Shown here: in pieces, positions 10,271 to 20,956 of the stretch | How positions within the stretch are numbered: position 1 is the stretch's first letter | Layout: each line of letters begins with the position of its first letter | Source: Adiantum capillus-veneris | Taxonomy: Eukaryota > Streptophyta > Polypodiopsida > Polypodiales > Pteridaceae | Assembly (NCBI GenBank): GCA_014529385.2 | Contig: CM043946.1 | Span: 21,446,577 to 21,510,576, forward strand | Direction of reading: 5' to 3' | Length of the DNA stretch: 64,000 nucleotides | Program-made: the position numbers and the translations under genes | Notes under the pieces: model-generated | The model's database searches: none | Told to the model about the DNA's origin: nothing | What the model saw: the letters and a program-made list of their open reading frames with translations, nothing else

Positions 10271-13200
10271 AGGTCACGTCCTCCCGGGCTTAGTCGCCAG
10301 CTGCTCCAGCACACGCCTACTCACTTTCTCCGATTTCAGTGAGCTTTGGCGAGCGTTCGCAGAATTTTGATTTGGGCTCATTTCGGCCTCTGTTTCCACT
10401 ACAGGTAGTACTGCACAGGCTATTTTGTCATTTTGTGCAGAATTTTTGTAAGTGCCGTTTTCTGCATAACAGGTGCCTTATAGTCTTCTACGGTTTGTGC
10501 TATATAGCACAGGTTATTCCCGCTCCATTTCTCCTATTTTCGGGCAGTTTTCACATCAGGTGCAGCATTTACCATGGCTGACAACAACAACACAGATGTG
10601 TTCAAGATGTTTGCTGTTGAGGACAGGTTGGATGGGGACAACTAGTCTATGTGGGCTTATATATGATGCAACATGTTCTTGTGTCAAAAGGTGTCTGGAA
10701 CATTGTGCAGGGCATTGATGTACGTCCTGGTTCTGAGGATGTAGGCGATGTTGAGGATGTTGCAGGTCTTGCTGCAAGGATTGCAGCTGTTAGAGTTGTT
10801 TTGCCTACGGCAGAACAAGCTCGTTGGGATGTTAAGGATGCGCAGGCTCATGCATTGATTGCGTTGTCTGTGAATCCCACCATTATTCCTCACATCCATT
10901 CAACAAAATCTGCAAAACAGGCTTGGGATATTCTACCAGGTCTTTATGCAAGCCGCAATGAGGCTAAAATTGCTTTACTGCGTAAAGAGCTAGAGTCAAA
11001 GATTATGCATGAGGAAGATGATATGGACACTTTCCTTGCTAGTGTCAAGGATATCAATGAGCAACTTATTTCTGCAGGTGAAGTCATTTCAGACAGTTCC
11101 CTTGTGCAGAATGTTCTTGATGCCTTACCAGATTCCTACCAGACTTTTGCTAGTACTTGGAGAGTGATGACCCAAGGAAATCCTGAAGTTGTCAAGTTTG
11201 ATGCATTATGCACATTGCTGTTGCAAGAGTCACTTTCTAAAAAAAACAGGACTAGACAGTGTGCAGTTGAACAGGATTTTATTGCTTCTCAAAGAAAGGG
11301 TGGTAACAGCAATGCAGCCACTTCTTATGGGTCTGCTGCGAGTGGCAAAAGTTATGTTCCTAATGCTTGTGCTAGGAGCAATTCGTCTGGAAATTCTGGT
11401 GATAAGGGCAAAAAGAAGATGCGTTGCCATTATTGTAAAGCCAATGATCATTTGATCAAGTCCTGTCCTAAGTTGAAGGCCAAAGAGGCTAAGAAGAAAG
11501 AGGGTGGTTCCACTGCAAATGCTGGTTCCACTACAACTGTAGCCATTGTTGACTCTTCTGTGAAAGGAGACTGTAATGCTGATGTTGATGCAGAATGGGC
11601 TTTTAGCGCAGAGTGCACTTACAATCCTGCTGTCCATGATGCATGCTTGTCAGTTGCTGCAGATTCACATGTGTGGTATTTTGACAGTGGTGCTACAAAG
11701 CACATTACCTCACATCGTGAATTGTTTACCTCTCTCAAGTCTGTCCCTCATGGGAATTTAGTCACTTGTGCCAACAACGCCTCTTATCCAATTCAGGGAG
11801 TTGGAAAGATTGTGCTCACTGCTGCTAATGGCAGTTCCTTCACACTTGTTGATGCACTTTATGTACCTGGGATCAAGAAGAATCTCTTGTTTGTATCCGC
11901 ACTTGCTAGATTTGGACTTGTAGTCAAATTTGTGGATGACAGATGTACAGTTCATGATCTCAGTTTTGGTGATGAAATTGTTGCATCTGGCCTTTTGTGC
12001 CGTGGGTTGTATAAGCTCACTTTGTATGACAAGTGTGGACAAAATTTTGCAAATGCTGTTGCAGATTCAAGGGCTATTTCAGATGCAAAACTTTGGCATG
12101 CACATTTTGGTCATCTGAATTTTGCCAGTTTGCTGCGTTTGCAGAAATCCGATATGGTTGCTTCTTTGCCACCTCTTGAAGCACCTGTCAAACATGTTTG
12201 TGAAGGCTGTATTTTGGGTAAAATGCAGCGTTCTAAGTTTCCAAAGGATGGTTCAGTTCGGGCCACATGCAGGTTGCAGCTTGTGCATAGTGATGTTTGT
12301 GGGCCCATGCAAACTCCGTCCTTGGGCAATTACCTGTACTTCATGACTTTCATTGATGATTACTCCAGGCATGCATGGGTATTTCCGCTTAAAGCGAAGT
12401 CCGAAGTTTTTATGTGCTTCAAACAATTTTTGGCTATGGCTGAAAATGTCTCGAAATGTACTATGGGCACCCTCCGTTCAGATCGAGGGGGGGAGTATAT
12501 GTCTCATGAATTTAATGCATTTCTGGCTAGTCATGGGATAAAACACCAATGTACAGTGCCTTATACACCTCAGCAAAATGGTGTTGCTGAGAGGAAAAAT
12601 AGGTCACTTACGGAAATGGCACGATGTATGGTCAAAAGTCAAGCTTTGCCGCATTCTTTTTGGCTTGAGGCCATCATGTGTGCCACTTATGTACTTAACA
12701 GGTGTCCTACGAAAGCTTTGCAGTCTATTACTCCATATGAAGCATGGCATGATAGAAAGCCTTCTATTGAGCACATGTGTGTTTTTGGCTGTTTGGCATA
12801 TGCTTTGGTGCCACAAGTGCAGCGCACAAAATTGGATGATAAGGCTGTCAAATGTATTTTTGTTGGTTATAGTGCTGAAAGCAAAGGTTACAGGTTGTAT
12901 CATCTACAAACAAAACGTATTCTGGTTTCTTGGGATATAGTGTTTGTGGAAGATTCTGTTCAACCCTTGTTGTCATGTACTAGAGACGGTAATGTAAGCT
13001 CACAGGACATTTATGACACTTTGTTGCCTCTTTTCAGTGGTGGAAATACGAATGTAATTTCTAATGAGGCAAATGTACAGCCTATGGGGGTTTCTGAAAA
13101 TGTTTTAGATCAGCCTATTACTGATGCAGATGTACATGATGTTCTTGATGAGGAAAGGGCTGAAAATGAGCAGGCTAGAGGTATGCCAAAATGGTTGGTG

Positions 13201-14621
13201 CACACTTTGTGTGACAGTAAATTGGATGCACCTTTGTCTAGTCGTACTAGTTCAGGCTCTCGCCATGCATCTTATGCATCAGATTGTTATGCTTTGGCTG
13301 TGTCTAGTTTACATGATTTTGAGGAGCCTTTGTCTTTTGATGAAGCACAGAATTCAGAAAATTGGATGGCTGCCATGCAATCAGAATATGATGCACCTAT
13401 AGAAAATGACACATGGACTTTTTGTGATTTGCGTCCTGGCAAAAAGGCCATTGGTACGAAGTGGGTTTACAAGTTGAAACGCAAGCCGGATGGTGAGATT
13501 GATCGCCATAAGGCTCGACTTGTTGCAAAGGGTTATGCACAGCAAAAAGGCATAGATTATGAAGAGACTTTTGCTCCCACTTGTCGTATGACTACTGTGC
13601 GTTTTCTATGTGCATTGGCAGCTCATTTTGGTTGGGATGTACATCAATCAGACATTGTTACTGCTTTCTTGAATGGTGACATATTTGAGGAAGTTTATGT
13701 AACGCAGTCTCGTGGTTTTGTCATAAAAGGACAAGAGGACAAAGTGTGCAGGTGTAAGAAGGCTTTGTATGGGTTGAAGCAATCTCCTCGTGCTTGGTAT
13801 GAGAAAGCTGACACTCATTTGGTTAAACGAGGCTTTCGTAACAGTCCAACAGAAAGCACATTGTATGTAAAGCGTGAGGATGATGTATTTCTCATTGTGG
13901 TTCTTTATGTTGATGATTTGCTGATCACTGGACCAAATGAGAGACATATTGCTAAATTTAAGGCTGATTTGAATGCTACTTTCAAGATGAAAGATTTGGG
14001 GCTGTTGCATCATTATTTGGGTATACAGTTTAAGCAGTGTGATGGTGGTATTGCCTTGTGTCAGAAAAGTTACATAGAGACATTGCTATGTAAGTTTGGA
14101 CTTGAGGATTGCAAACCTATTACCACTCCCATGGAAACAGGTTTGAAGTTGAGTCTACATGATGCTGGTGATCCTATTGATGTCACTCTTTACCAAACTG
14201 CTGTTGGCTGCCTCATTTATGTATGCAACACGAGGCCGGATATTCAGTTTGCAGTCTCACAAGTCAGCAGATTTATGCATAGCCCAGGGTCTAAGCATTC
14301 GCAGGCTGTCAAGAGGATTTTCCGCTACCTTACTGGCACTTTACATCTTGGCTTGTTTTATCCCAAGGGGGGATCATTGCCGCCAGACTTACATGCTTTT
14401 TCGGACTCAGATTGGGCTGGTTGTTTTGACACGCGAGTGTCCACAAGTGGTTTTTGTTTCATGCTTGGCAGTTCATGTATATCATGGTTGAGCAAGAAGC
14501 AACCTACTATGGCCACTTCGAGTTGTGAGGCTGAGTACAGGGCAGTCTTCACAGCTATGGTTGAGTGTGTATGGCTCAGACGCCTTATGGCTGATTTGGG
14601 TGTTGGACAGGACACTGCCAA

Positions 14622-14745
14622 CACTACAAGAGGCTATTCATATTAGCGACGTTCACACAGCGACGCTCAAAAAAAAAATCCCGGCGTCGCTATGAGCGTC
14701 GCAAATTTCTTTGTAAATTTGCGATGCTCATAGCGACGCCGGCTG
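14622..14745 (+). repeat. CACTA1 5' terminal and subterminal repeats
   Basis: The 12-bp terminal repeat is followed by alternating-orientation copies of a TAGCGACG/CGTCGCTA motif (about 14643-14740). In the En/Spm family such subterminal motifs are binding sites for TNPA; here binding is inferred. Confidence 0.88.
14681..14742 (+). repeat. 28-bp-stem inverted repeat in CACTA1 5' end
   Basis: Arms 14681-14708 and 14715-14742 pair over 28 positions with one mismatch (a G-T wobble in RNA) around the 6-base loop CTTTGT. The arms start CCGGCGTCGCTATGAGC. CACTA2 has a shorter, imperfect version near 24008-24070. Confidence 0.92.
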
Positions 14746-14837
14746 TGCTAAAAAAAATAACCGAGCGCGCCCAAAAACTCAGATCTCAGATCTGAGTTTT
14801 TCGGCGCCCTCAAGCAAGGAGCAGGTAACGCTCTCCC

Positions 14838-14967
14838 TCACTCTCTCTCTCTCTCTCTCTCTCTCTTTTTCTTCTCCACACACACACACACACACACACA
14901 CGAGGAGAGGAAGGAGAGCCAGGTATGTTCCTTCCCTCTCCTCATTCTCATGTTCCCTTCCCCTCTT

Positions 14968-15002
<35 letters not shown>

Positions 15003-15011
15003 TTTTCTTCT

Positions 15012-15051
<40 letters not shown>

Positions 15052-15169
15052 AGAGGAAGGAGAGCCAGGTATGCTCCTTCCCTCTCCTCATTCTCATGTT
15101 CCCTTCCCCTCTTTCTCTCTCCCTCTCTCTCTCTCTCACACACACACATACACACACACACATAGTGTT

Positions 15170-15215
<46 letters not shown>

Positions 15216-15440
15216 AACAAAAACAAAAACGCACACACATACATAAACAAAGAATGCACACACACATTGAGAGAGAAAAAGAGAGAGAGAGCATGCATAA
15301 ACAAAAAACGCACGCATTGAGAGAGGAAAAGAGAGAGAGAACATGCATAAACAAAAAATGCACACATTGAGAGAGGAAAAGAGAGAGAAAACATGCATAC
15401 GATCCAAAAAAACGCACACACATTGAGAGAGAAAGAGAGA
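14838..15440. repeat. CT/CA/GA simple-repeat block in CACTA1
   Basis: Two roughly 125-bp tandem units of (CT)n-TTTTTCTTCTCC-(CA)n plus a GAGGAGAGGAAGGAGAGCC spacer (about 14839-15085) are followed by a third partial unit. Then come about four copies of a ~50-bp unit built on GCACACATTGAGAGAG and ACATGCATAAAC (about 15228-15440). Long frames here are repeat artefacts. Confidence 0.93.
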
Positions 15441-15797
15441 GAAACTAATTTAACGTCGTAGGAAACTAATTAAAATTAAAAGAACTAAAGATCTAGCCGA
15501 CGAGGAGTTGAACTCAAGACCTATTATTCAAGAGGGAAATGGCATAATCAATCTATCATACTTGGCATGGGTGATAGAAAGGTCATACCATTTATCTCTT
15601 TTTATTGGCACACACATCCACACACGTGCACACACACAAGAAGAATAGAGTTATAACGTCGTAGAAAACTATCTTAAAAGACGTTAAAGATTAGGTTATA
15701 TGTAGACTTACATTAAATTAGATTTAGGTTTATTTTTAACTAGATTTACGTTTATTTACGCTAGATTTAGATTTACGTTATATTAGATTAGATTTAG
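15441..15797. other. CACTA1 leader, AT-rich, no gene seen
   Basis: Contains a GAGTTGAACTCAAGACCT stretch near 15509 and, from about 15660, degenerate TTAGATTTA/TTACGTTTA tracts that end directly at the acceptor-like TTTAG before the HIPP fragment. Confidence 0.5.
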
Positions 15798-16160
15798 GTC
15801 TCCATAGACTGCGATGCCTGCATGAAGCGGGTGAAGAAAGCCCTCAATGGAATATAGGGTATTGCTGCCTTCACTCATGGTGGGCTCTGTCGATCCAAAA
15901 GTACTGGTGAAATGTCTTCAGAAGATAGGGAAGAAGGTGGATCTTCAGGGCGGCAAGAGTCACTACATCCCCGACACAATGACCATCTAGACAACCTCTA
16001 GTCATTCAACAGCAACTTCAAAGTTAGTAACAAGAGCAAGAACGGTCTAAAGGGCCAATTGCTGTCGTCAGATGTGGATGGAGATGAGGCAGCGTCACCG
16101 TCGGAAGTTAACTCTCACATCTTCAGTGATGAGAATGCCAACTCTTGCCGAGTTATGTGA
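15798..16160 (+). pseudogene. Captured HIPP (heavy-metal-associated isoprenylated plant protein) gene fragment
   Basis: After an acceptor-like TTTAG the plus strand reads VSIDCDACMKRVKKALNGI, the start of an HMA metal-binding domain with its CxxC site (CDAC). A second frame from 15892 reads DPKVLVKCLQKIGKKVDL, the domain's end. A third frame (about 16005-16160) reads through FKVSNKSKNGLKGQ to a Cys-Arg-Val-Met stop, a CaaX prenylation box. Family members bind metals through CxxC and attach to membranes by the prenyl group. A TAG in place of the expected Glu codon in the GIEG motif, a shortened middle and two frame changes make it non-functional. It is absent from the same place in CACTA2, so capture by CACTA1 is the likely origin. 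HMA plus CaaX in the right order makes chance unlikely. Confidence 0.78.
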
Positions 16161-16207
16161 AAAATTATGTGTTAAATCAGTTTTAAGGTTCTTATAATCC
16201 CTGTTAG

Positions 16208-16470
16208 TTTAGATCTTTGTTTTTAATATAACATAATTTACGTTAGATTTAGATTTATGTTATATTAGATTAGACTTAGGTTTATTTAGGTTTACCCACA
16301 CACACACACACACACACACAAGAAGAAGAGAGTTTTAACGTCGTAGGAAACTATCCCAAAAGACGTTAAAGATTAGGTTAGATGTAGACTTACGTTAAAT
16401 TAGATTTAGGTTTATTTTTAGTTAGATTTACGTTTATTTAGATTTACGCTTATTTACGTTAGATCGAGTC
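16208..16470. repeat. Degenerate TTAGATTTA-type tract with (CA)n
   Basis: AT-rich tract of repeated GATTTACGTT/TTAGATTTAGG words with a short (CA)n near 16295-16320. It resembles 15660-15797, so the HIPP fragment is bracketed by two similar tracts. Confidence 0.7.
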
Positions 16471-16753
16471 CATGCAAGAATTACTTACGGTTTAGGGTTT
16501 AGAGTTATACGAACAGTGAAAAGATCTACTGTGAAAAGATGTTAAGATGCTGTGAAGTGCTACAGCTACAGAAGAGGCAAAGGGGTTTTTTCCACTACAT
16601 GCAGTATCATGTAGACGTGGGTGTGTAGATTTCTTGTACCCACAAATATAGGTATTGACCAATAAAGACGAGATTATAACCCGGTGGTTCTAATCTCCGT
16701 GCACCTCTAGACCGAAGTGTGCGGGGATTGGACATGACTAGAGAATGTGAGGT

Positions 16754-16755
<2 letters not shown>

Positions 16756-16798
<43 letters not shown>
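16756..16798. repeat. (GA)n microsatellite in CACTA1
   Basis: About 21 GA units just before the TNP2 start. CACTA2 has a longer run at the same place (25676-25762). Confidence 0.95.
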
Positions 16799-16801
<3 letters not shown>

Positions 16802-16863
16802 GACGAAGAATGCCAATAGAATATTAAATTTTTTGTCCAGGTTATAAGTTTTTTATCCTCATT

Positions 16864-18162
16864 ATGAGTAGCGACGAGGATGTGGGACCGTCCAACCGAA
16901 ACACTTATCTCTCAACGAGGGTCTTATGTCCTTGTAATCAATGCAAGCATGTTGTGCGACGGACAAGACGTGTTTCTTTGCAGCACGTTCGTGAATTTGG
17001 TGAGTTCGATCCATCTATTATAGATCGAGTTGTTGCCAATTATAACTCGGCGAACCATAGATGATGAGCGCATATCTGGGATTGTCATGTGCAATCTCGG
17101 TGTTGAGAAGAAGATGACGGAAGATCTAGAGGCTAAAATCAACCAATTTTGCATGCTTCACAATCCAGTGATGCAAAAGTGGATTTCACAATATGAGGAT
17201 GCAAAGCAAGAGCGACAAAGGGCACGAATCGAGTGGAGACGGGGAAGACGACCACCGATGCACTATCCAGCGGTTCTGGAGAGCCTACCAACCTTCATGA
17301 GCTTAAGATGGTTTCACAACCAATTGAAAAGCGCACAACAATGCGGTGACGAAGTGGCTGAAGAAGAGTGGGAGTACTCTCGGGGTTGCGTGACCAAGGT
17401 AAGTTTGCAATGTACGACTAGCAAGTGACTTTATTTATAAACGTTTGAACGGCCACTCATAATCTTTGTTCGTTGTAGTATAAGTCATACACAGCAGCAT
17501 GGTGTAAAGGTAAACATTTTAGGGTGGAACGAATCGACAAAAAGCGTTTTACTCAAGATTGTGGAATCATGGCAAAATTTGAACAGTCTAGTCGACGACG
17601 CTCCTCTGATGCAGATCATGTGGTGGTGGAACTCACTTACTTCGGCACGCTGCAAGAGATTTTGAGGATCGATTACAGAGGATTTTTTGTCGACTTGTTC
17701 GACGTGCAATGGTTCAAGATAATCATGTAGGGTCGCAACGCTACTGTGCGTAGAGGAGAGTCTGGTTTTCTTGAGGTGGATTCTACTAAGAAATGGACTG
17801 ACCTAAGAGACACTTTCGTACTACCCGAGCATTGTGAACAAGTAAGTATGTAAATAGTTAACATCCCCCTTTTACAAGTTATGTGCTTGAAAGCTCTCAT
17901 GTAAGTTATGTGGCTCTGGCAGGTAATATTTCATCCTACAAAGTCTACATCAAACTGGTGGTACGTCATAGAGGTAGCCCCTCGTAGTGCAAGGACGTAT
18001 GAAGGCTACCATGTGCCAATCACAACGACATCAATGGAGGAGATCAGAGAAGATGCTCAATTAGAAGCCGCTGTGGTGGTGCCAGACGAGCATCAAGATG
18101 CTACTACTGTATATGGGTGCATGCGGAGGAGCTACAAAATGAAACAGAGGATATGTGTTTAA
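16864..18162 (+). pseudogene. TNP2-type CACTA transposase, internally deleted in CACTA1
   Basis: The ATG at 16864 opens MSSDEDVG and the transposase-associated domain (VLCPCNQCKHVVRRTRRVSLQHV...FDPSIIDRVV). At 17049 the sequence jumps to the C-terminal part; the catalytic core and DUF4218 region present in CACTA2 are missing (about 2.36 kb). C-terminal exons are 17049-17398, 17479-17841 and 17923-18162, with GTAAG donors and TAG/CAG acceptors. The second contains the DUF4216 region (VVVELTYFGTLQEILRIDYRG, then VQWFKIIM) and a TAG at 17728-17730. The third reads VIFHPTKSTSNWWYVIEV. The full-length family protein cuts the element ends; this copy cannot. Confidence 0.85.
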
Positions 18163-18501
18163 ACGGAGAGCTCTATATAGATATAGGAAGTTATGCTGAG
18201 TTATGCGAGGATGAGAGAGAGATCTCTTAAAGCCACAAATATTGTATTTGAACAATTTTGCTCCGTGTTGTAAAAGCTCTGGCTCTCTAAGTACCTTCCA
18301 TGGTGTATAACGCTCTTTTCTACTCACGCTCACATCTTTTGATTGAAAATTCTGAGTTTTCGACTTGCCTCTTCTATCACTCAATTCATTGCGTCATTGT
18401 ATTTATATGCGTCATTACGTCATTGTATTTAATGGTCTTTGCGTCATTGTCTACTCTATTCATTCAATATTAAGTTTAAATATTGTGTGTTTAATGCAGG
18501 T

Positions 18502-19811
18502 ATGGATGATGAGGAGTTTCTTTCTTCTTTGTCACCGCAGCAGAGTCAGTGGTACGTGGAGCGTCATCGCTCTGGCGCATCATCTCGCGTTCCTACTCCA
18601 TCCGCATCTCCCTCTCTTTCGGAGCATTCGGCGCGCTCTGAAGCTTCGGCGTCGACGAGACGAGCTTCACACTCGTCTAGACACCGGCGCTCTAGTGGTG
18701 GCGGTGGCGGTTGTTGTGGGGATTCCGCCACCGATGCCTCCACACCGCCTCGTGTTCGACGAGTCTCTTTACCCTCCCCTTCTTTGCCCGCCCCCACACC
18801 AGCCACAGCATCGCCATCTACGCCAGGTTTTGCACGGCTGACTGTTCCTAGAAGCTACACACCTCTACCTACTCTGCCAGGAGCCACCCCACTCGACACT
18901 CCTCGCTTCGGGGCCCAGTCGTCGGTGGAGACACCTGACGTCCGTACCCCCATCGACACGCCGCTAGAGACTCCTACCGGGACACCCAGGTTCACGCGTC
19001 ACCGGCCAGAGGGCTTGCCTTACTCCGTCGACATCAACGGCGGCATCATCATGGATGATGACGGCAAGAAGGTGATCTCGCGCATGCGTGGTCTTTGCTC
19101 TCAGCTGTTTAGACACTACATACTAAACAAATGGAGTGAAGTACCAAGTGATTTAAAAAACAGAGTCGTCAGCATACTTCATGATGAGTTTCCCGTTCCA
19201 ACACGGGATCAGCGCTTCAATGAAGACCTGATGAAGATTCGAATGCGCGAATACTGCAAACACAAGCGTTCCGAAGTGCAAAAAGCAATCAAGAATGGGT
19301 GGAACATGCTAGATTGGCTGGCCAAAGAAGATTGGAAGAATGCGAAGAAAGCAGCGCGCGAGAATCCCGACAAGTGGAAGCAACAAAAGGATGCAGCCAG
19401 AGTGCGAGTAGAGGCAGGGAGCTCGCACCACTTGGGGAGCGGTGGATGGGCATCATTTGAGGCTGATTTTGTAAGTGTTTTCACATTGCTCTTTATGTTC
19501 GATAGTTTAGGGTTTATGAGTTTTTTAATTCTAACATAATGAAATCTTTGTATGTTTTGACAGTGGTCGATGACAGGACGTGATCCCACACCGTACGAGC
19601 GCGAGTACGCAGGCAGGAAGGGCTTAAACGCTCTGATGGACATTCTCAGTTCTCGCGGCGGCATGGTTAGTATTAGGGTTTACTCTTTTTTATTTTTTGT
19701 ATTGTTTTATAAATGTAGTTATATGTTTATACTTACTGAAAGCTGTCTTATTGTCTTTTTTTGCAGAATCCGATAGATACGCCGCTTGGACGCGATGAGA
19801 CGTCTGACTAG
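18502..19811 (+). CDS. TNPA-like protein of CACTA1 (plant transposase 24 family), three exons
   Basis: Exons are 18502-19470, 19564-19665 and 19767-19811, each a whole number of codons, giving about 371 residues with no internal stop. A TTTAATGCAG acceptor at 18490-18499 just before the ATG implies a non-coding 5' exon, and CACTA2 keeps it. The first 180 residues are Ser/Pro/Thr-rich. Residues 195-320 hold the conserved domain (RMRGLCSQLFRHYI, then W..LPxxLK-like SEVPSDLKNRVV, WLAKEDWKNAKK, HHLGSGGWASFEAD), followed after the intron by MTGRDPTPYEREYAGRKG. In En/Spm, TNPA binds subterminal repeats and brings the ends together. This copy may still be expressed; that is inferred from the open frame and splice sites. 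Confidence 0.82.
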
Positions 19812-20124
19812 ACGACGTCAGTTTAGCCGTAGCTAGATAGCATTAGTTTAGGGTTTCTCATAGCTTATGTATCATGAGACGGATTTTATACGTCTTTTTG
19901 AACCATGTATATTATTACATTTGTCACCGCAGTTCCTTTTGCCAATCAATTCTTTATTCCTATGATGTTGTTCAATTGTCATTATTACATTTGCCAATCA
20001 ATTCATTTTGCCTATGATGTGTACAATTGTCAATTTTGCAAACAATGCGTCTTGTGGGTGACTATTTTGGGTCTATTATCTACCCTTGCACTTTTTTTAA
20101 AAAGTGAATCAAGTACAATATGGT

Positions 20125-20410
20125 TGATGGGTGGCAGGGCATTCAATGCCCTGCCACCAAAAAAATTTCTCTCGGGCGTCGCTATAAGCGTCGCTATTTA
20201 TGGCTCTGTAGCGTCGCTATGAGCGTCGCTATAGTCTTCTGTGTAACCGTCGCTATATGCGTCGCTATATAGCGACGCTTTTAGCGACGCATATAGCGAC
20301 GCTCTCGTAGCAACGCTCGTAGCGACGGTTTTAGCGACGCCGGGGGTTATAAAAACCCAGTGTATTTCCGTCGCTGACAGCGTCACAAGAGCACACAACC
20401 TCTTGTAGTG
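20125..20410 (+). repeat. CACTA1 3' subterminal repeats and terminal repeat
   Basis: About fifteen copies of GCGTCGCTA/TAGCGACGC in both orientations lie between 20176 and 20375, then the 12-bp terminal repeat ending CTTGTAGTG at 20410. A perfect palindrome (20130-20158) precedes them. Confidence 0.9.
20130..20158 (+). repeat. Perfect 14-bp-arm palindrome near CACTA1 3' end
   Basis: Arms GGTGGCAGGGCATT and AATGCCCTGCCACC flank a single C. CACTA2 has the same structure with one matched pair changed (see 33241-33269). Confidence 0.95.
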
Positions 20411-20716
20411 CAACACTATCTACACTGACAGTCAGAGCGCATTGGCAGTTGCGAGGAACCCAGTTTTTCATGCTCGCACAAAGCACATTGAGGTGCATTA
20501 CCACTATGTCAGGGAGAGGCTCTCAGCAGGAGAGATCAGCTTGGCTTATGTGCCAACACAGGACAACCTTGCAGATCTTTTCACAAAGGCATTGTCTCGT
20601 GAGAAGCTTGAAGCTTTCCGCAAAGCTTTGGGCTTACTCCCCTTTGTGGACTGATCATGTCCTCAGGGCATGGCACTTCCCTTTACTCATGTGCCTGCTC
20701 TTGTTCACCGCATCAC

Positions 20717-20729
20717 TCCGGGGGGGATT
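20717..20729 (+). other. Copia polypurine tract
   Basis: A run of seven or eight G followed by ATT lies directly before the 3' LTR, the position where plus-strand priming occurs. Confidence 0.85.
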
Positions 20730-20956
20730 TGTTACCATATACATGTGGTAGTGATGTGTGTGAACACACTAGGACCGCCGGGGCATTTTTTCCCTCTTTA
20801 GGAGGTTTTTTCCCCCGTGCATTGTATATACGCCCATCACTCTAGGGCTATCTATCTTTCCATTGCACACTAAGTAACACACTCTCTATTGTGTGCCTTG
20901 AGCTTCCTTCGTCTTCTCCAAGCTGTGTGTGTTTCTCTGCAACCCTAATTCCAACA
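20730..20956 (+). repeat. Copia 3' LTR
   Basis: 227 bp, the same length as the 5' LTR, differing by A to G near 20773 and A to C near 20903. GAAGT follows directly, completing the target duplication. Confidence 0.97.

Larger units (their letters stand above)
14622..20410 (+). mobile_element. CACTA (En/Spm) transposon, copy 1
   Basis: The ends are perfect 12-bp inverted repeats, CACTACAAGAGG...CCTCTTGTAGTG, flanked by the 3-bp duplication CAA (14619-14621, 20411-20413). Excising the element with one CAA restores the copia RNase H frame exactly, which fixes both ends. Inside are subterminal AGCGACGC-type repeats, a CT/CA/GA block, a captured HIPP gene fragment, a TNP2 remnant and a TNPA-like gene. 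Against CACTA2 it lacks about 2.36 kb of TNP2 (equivalent to 26012-28371), so it could move only if TNP2 is supplied by another copy. Confidence 0.97.
10574..20654 (+). pseudogene. Copia gag-pol polyprotein, interrupted by CACTA1
   Basis: The start is the ATG at 10574 (MADNNNTDVFKM). Codon 24 is TAG (10643-10645) and an extra AT near 10660 shifts the frame; from 10651 the frame is open to the CACTA insertion. Domains in that frame: UBN2-type gag (residues 10-200), CCHC knuckle CHYCKANDHLIKSC (near 259), protease DSGA (near 345), integrase with HHCC and catalytic HSDVCGP, RSDRGGEY and NGVAERKN, RT with VVLYVDDLLIT, and RNase H starting FSDSDWAGC. The insertion falls in RNase H after residue 1323. 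Reading resumes at 20414 in the same frame (IYTDSQSALAV, HVRERL-type tail, LADLFTKAL) to the stop at 20652-20654. All catalytic motifs look intact; only the two gag lesions and the insertion break it. Confidence 0.95.

Noticed and set aside
13648-14013. 121-codon minus-strand frame within copia pol
   Set aside because: It is antisense to the RT domain, whose motifs on the plus strand are clear. Other antisense frames in 10556-14624 were rejected for the same reason.
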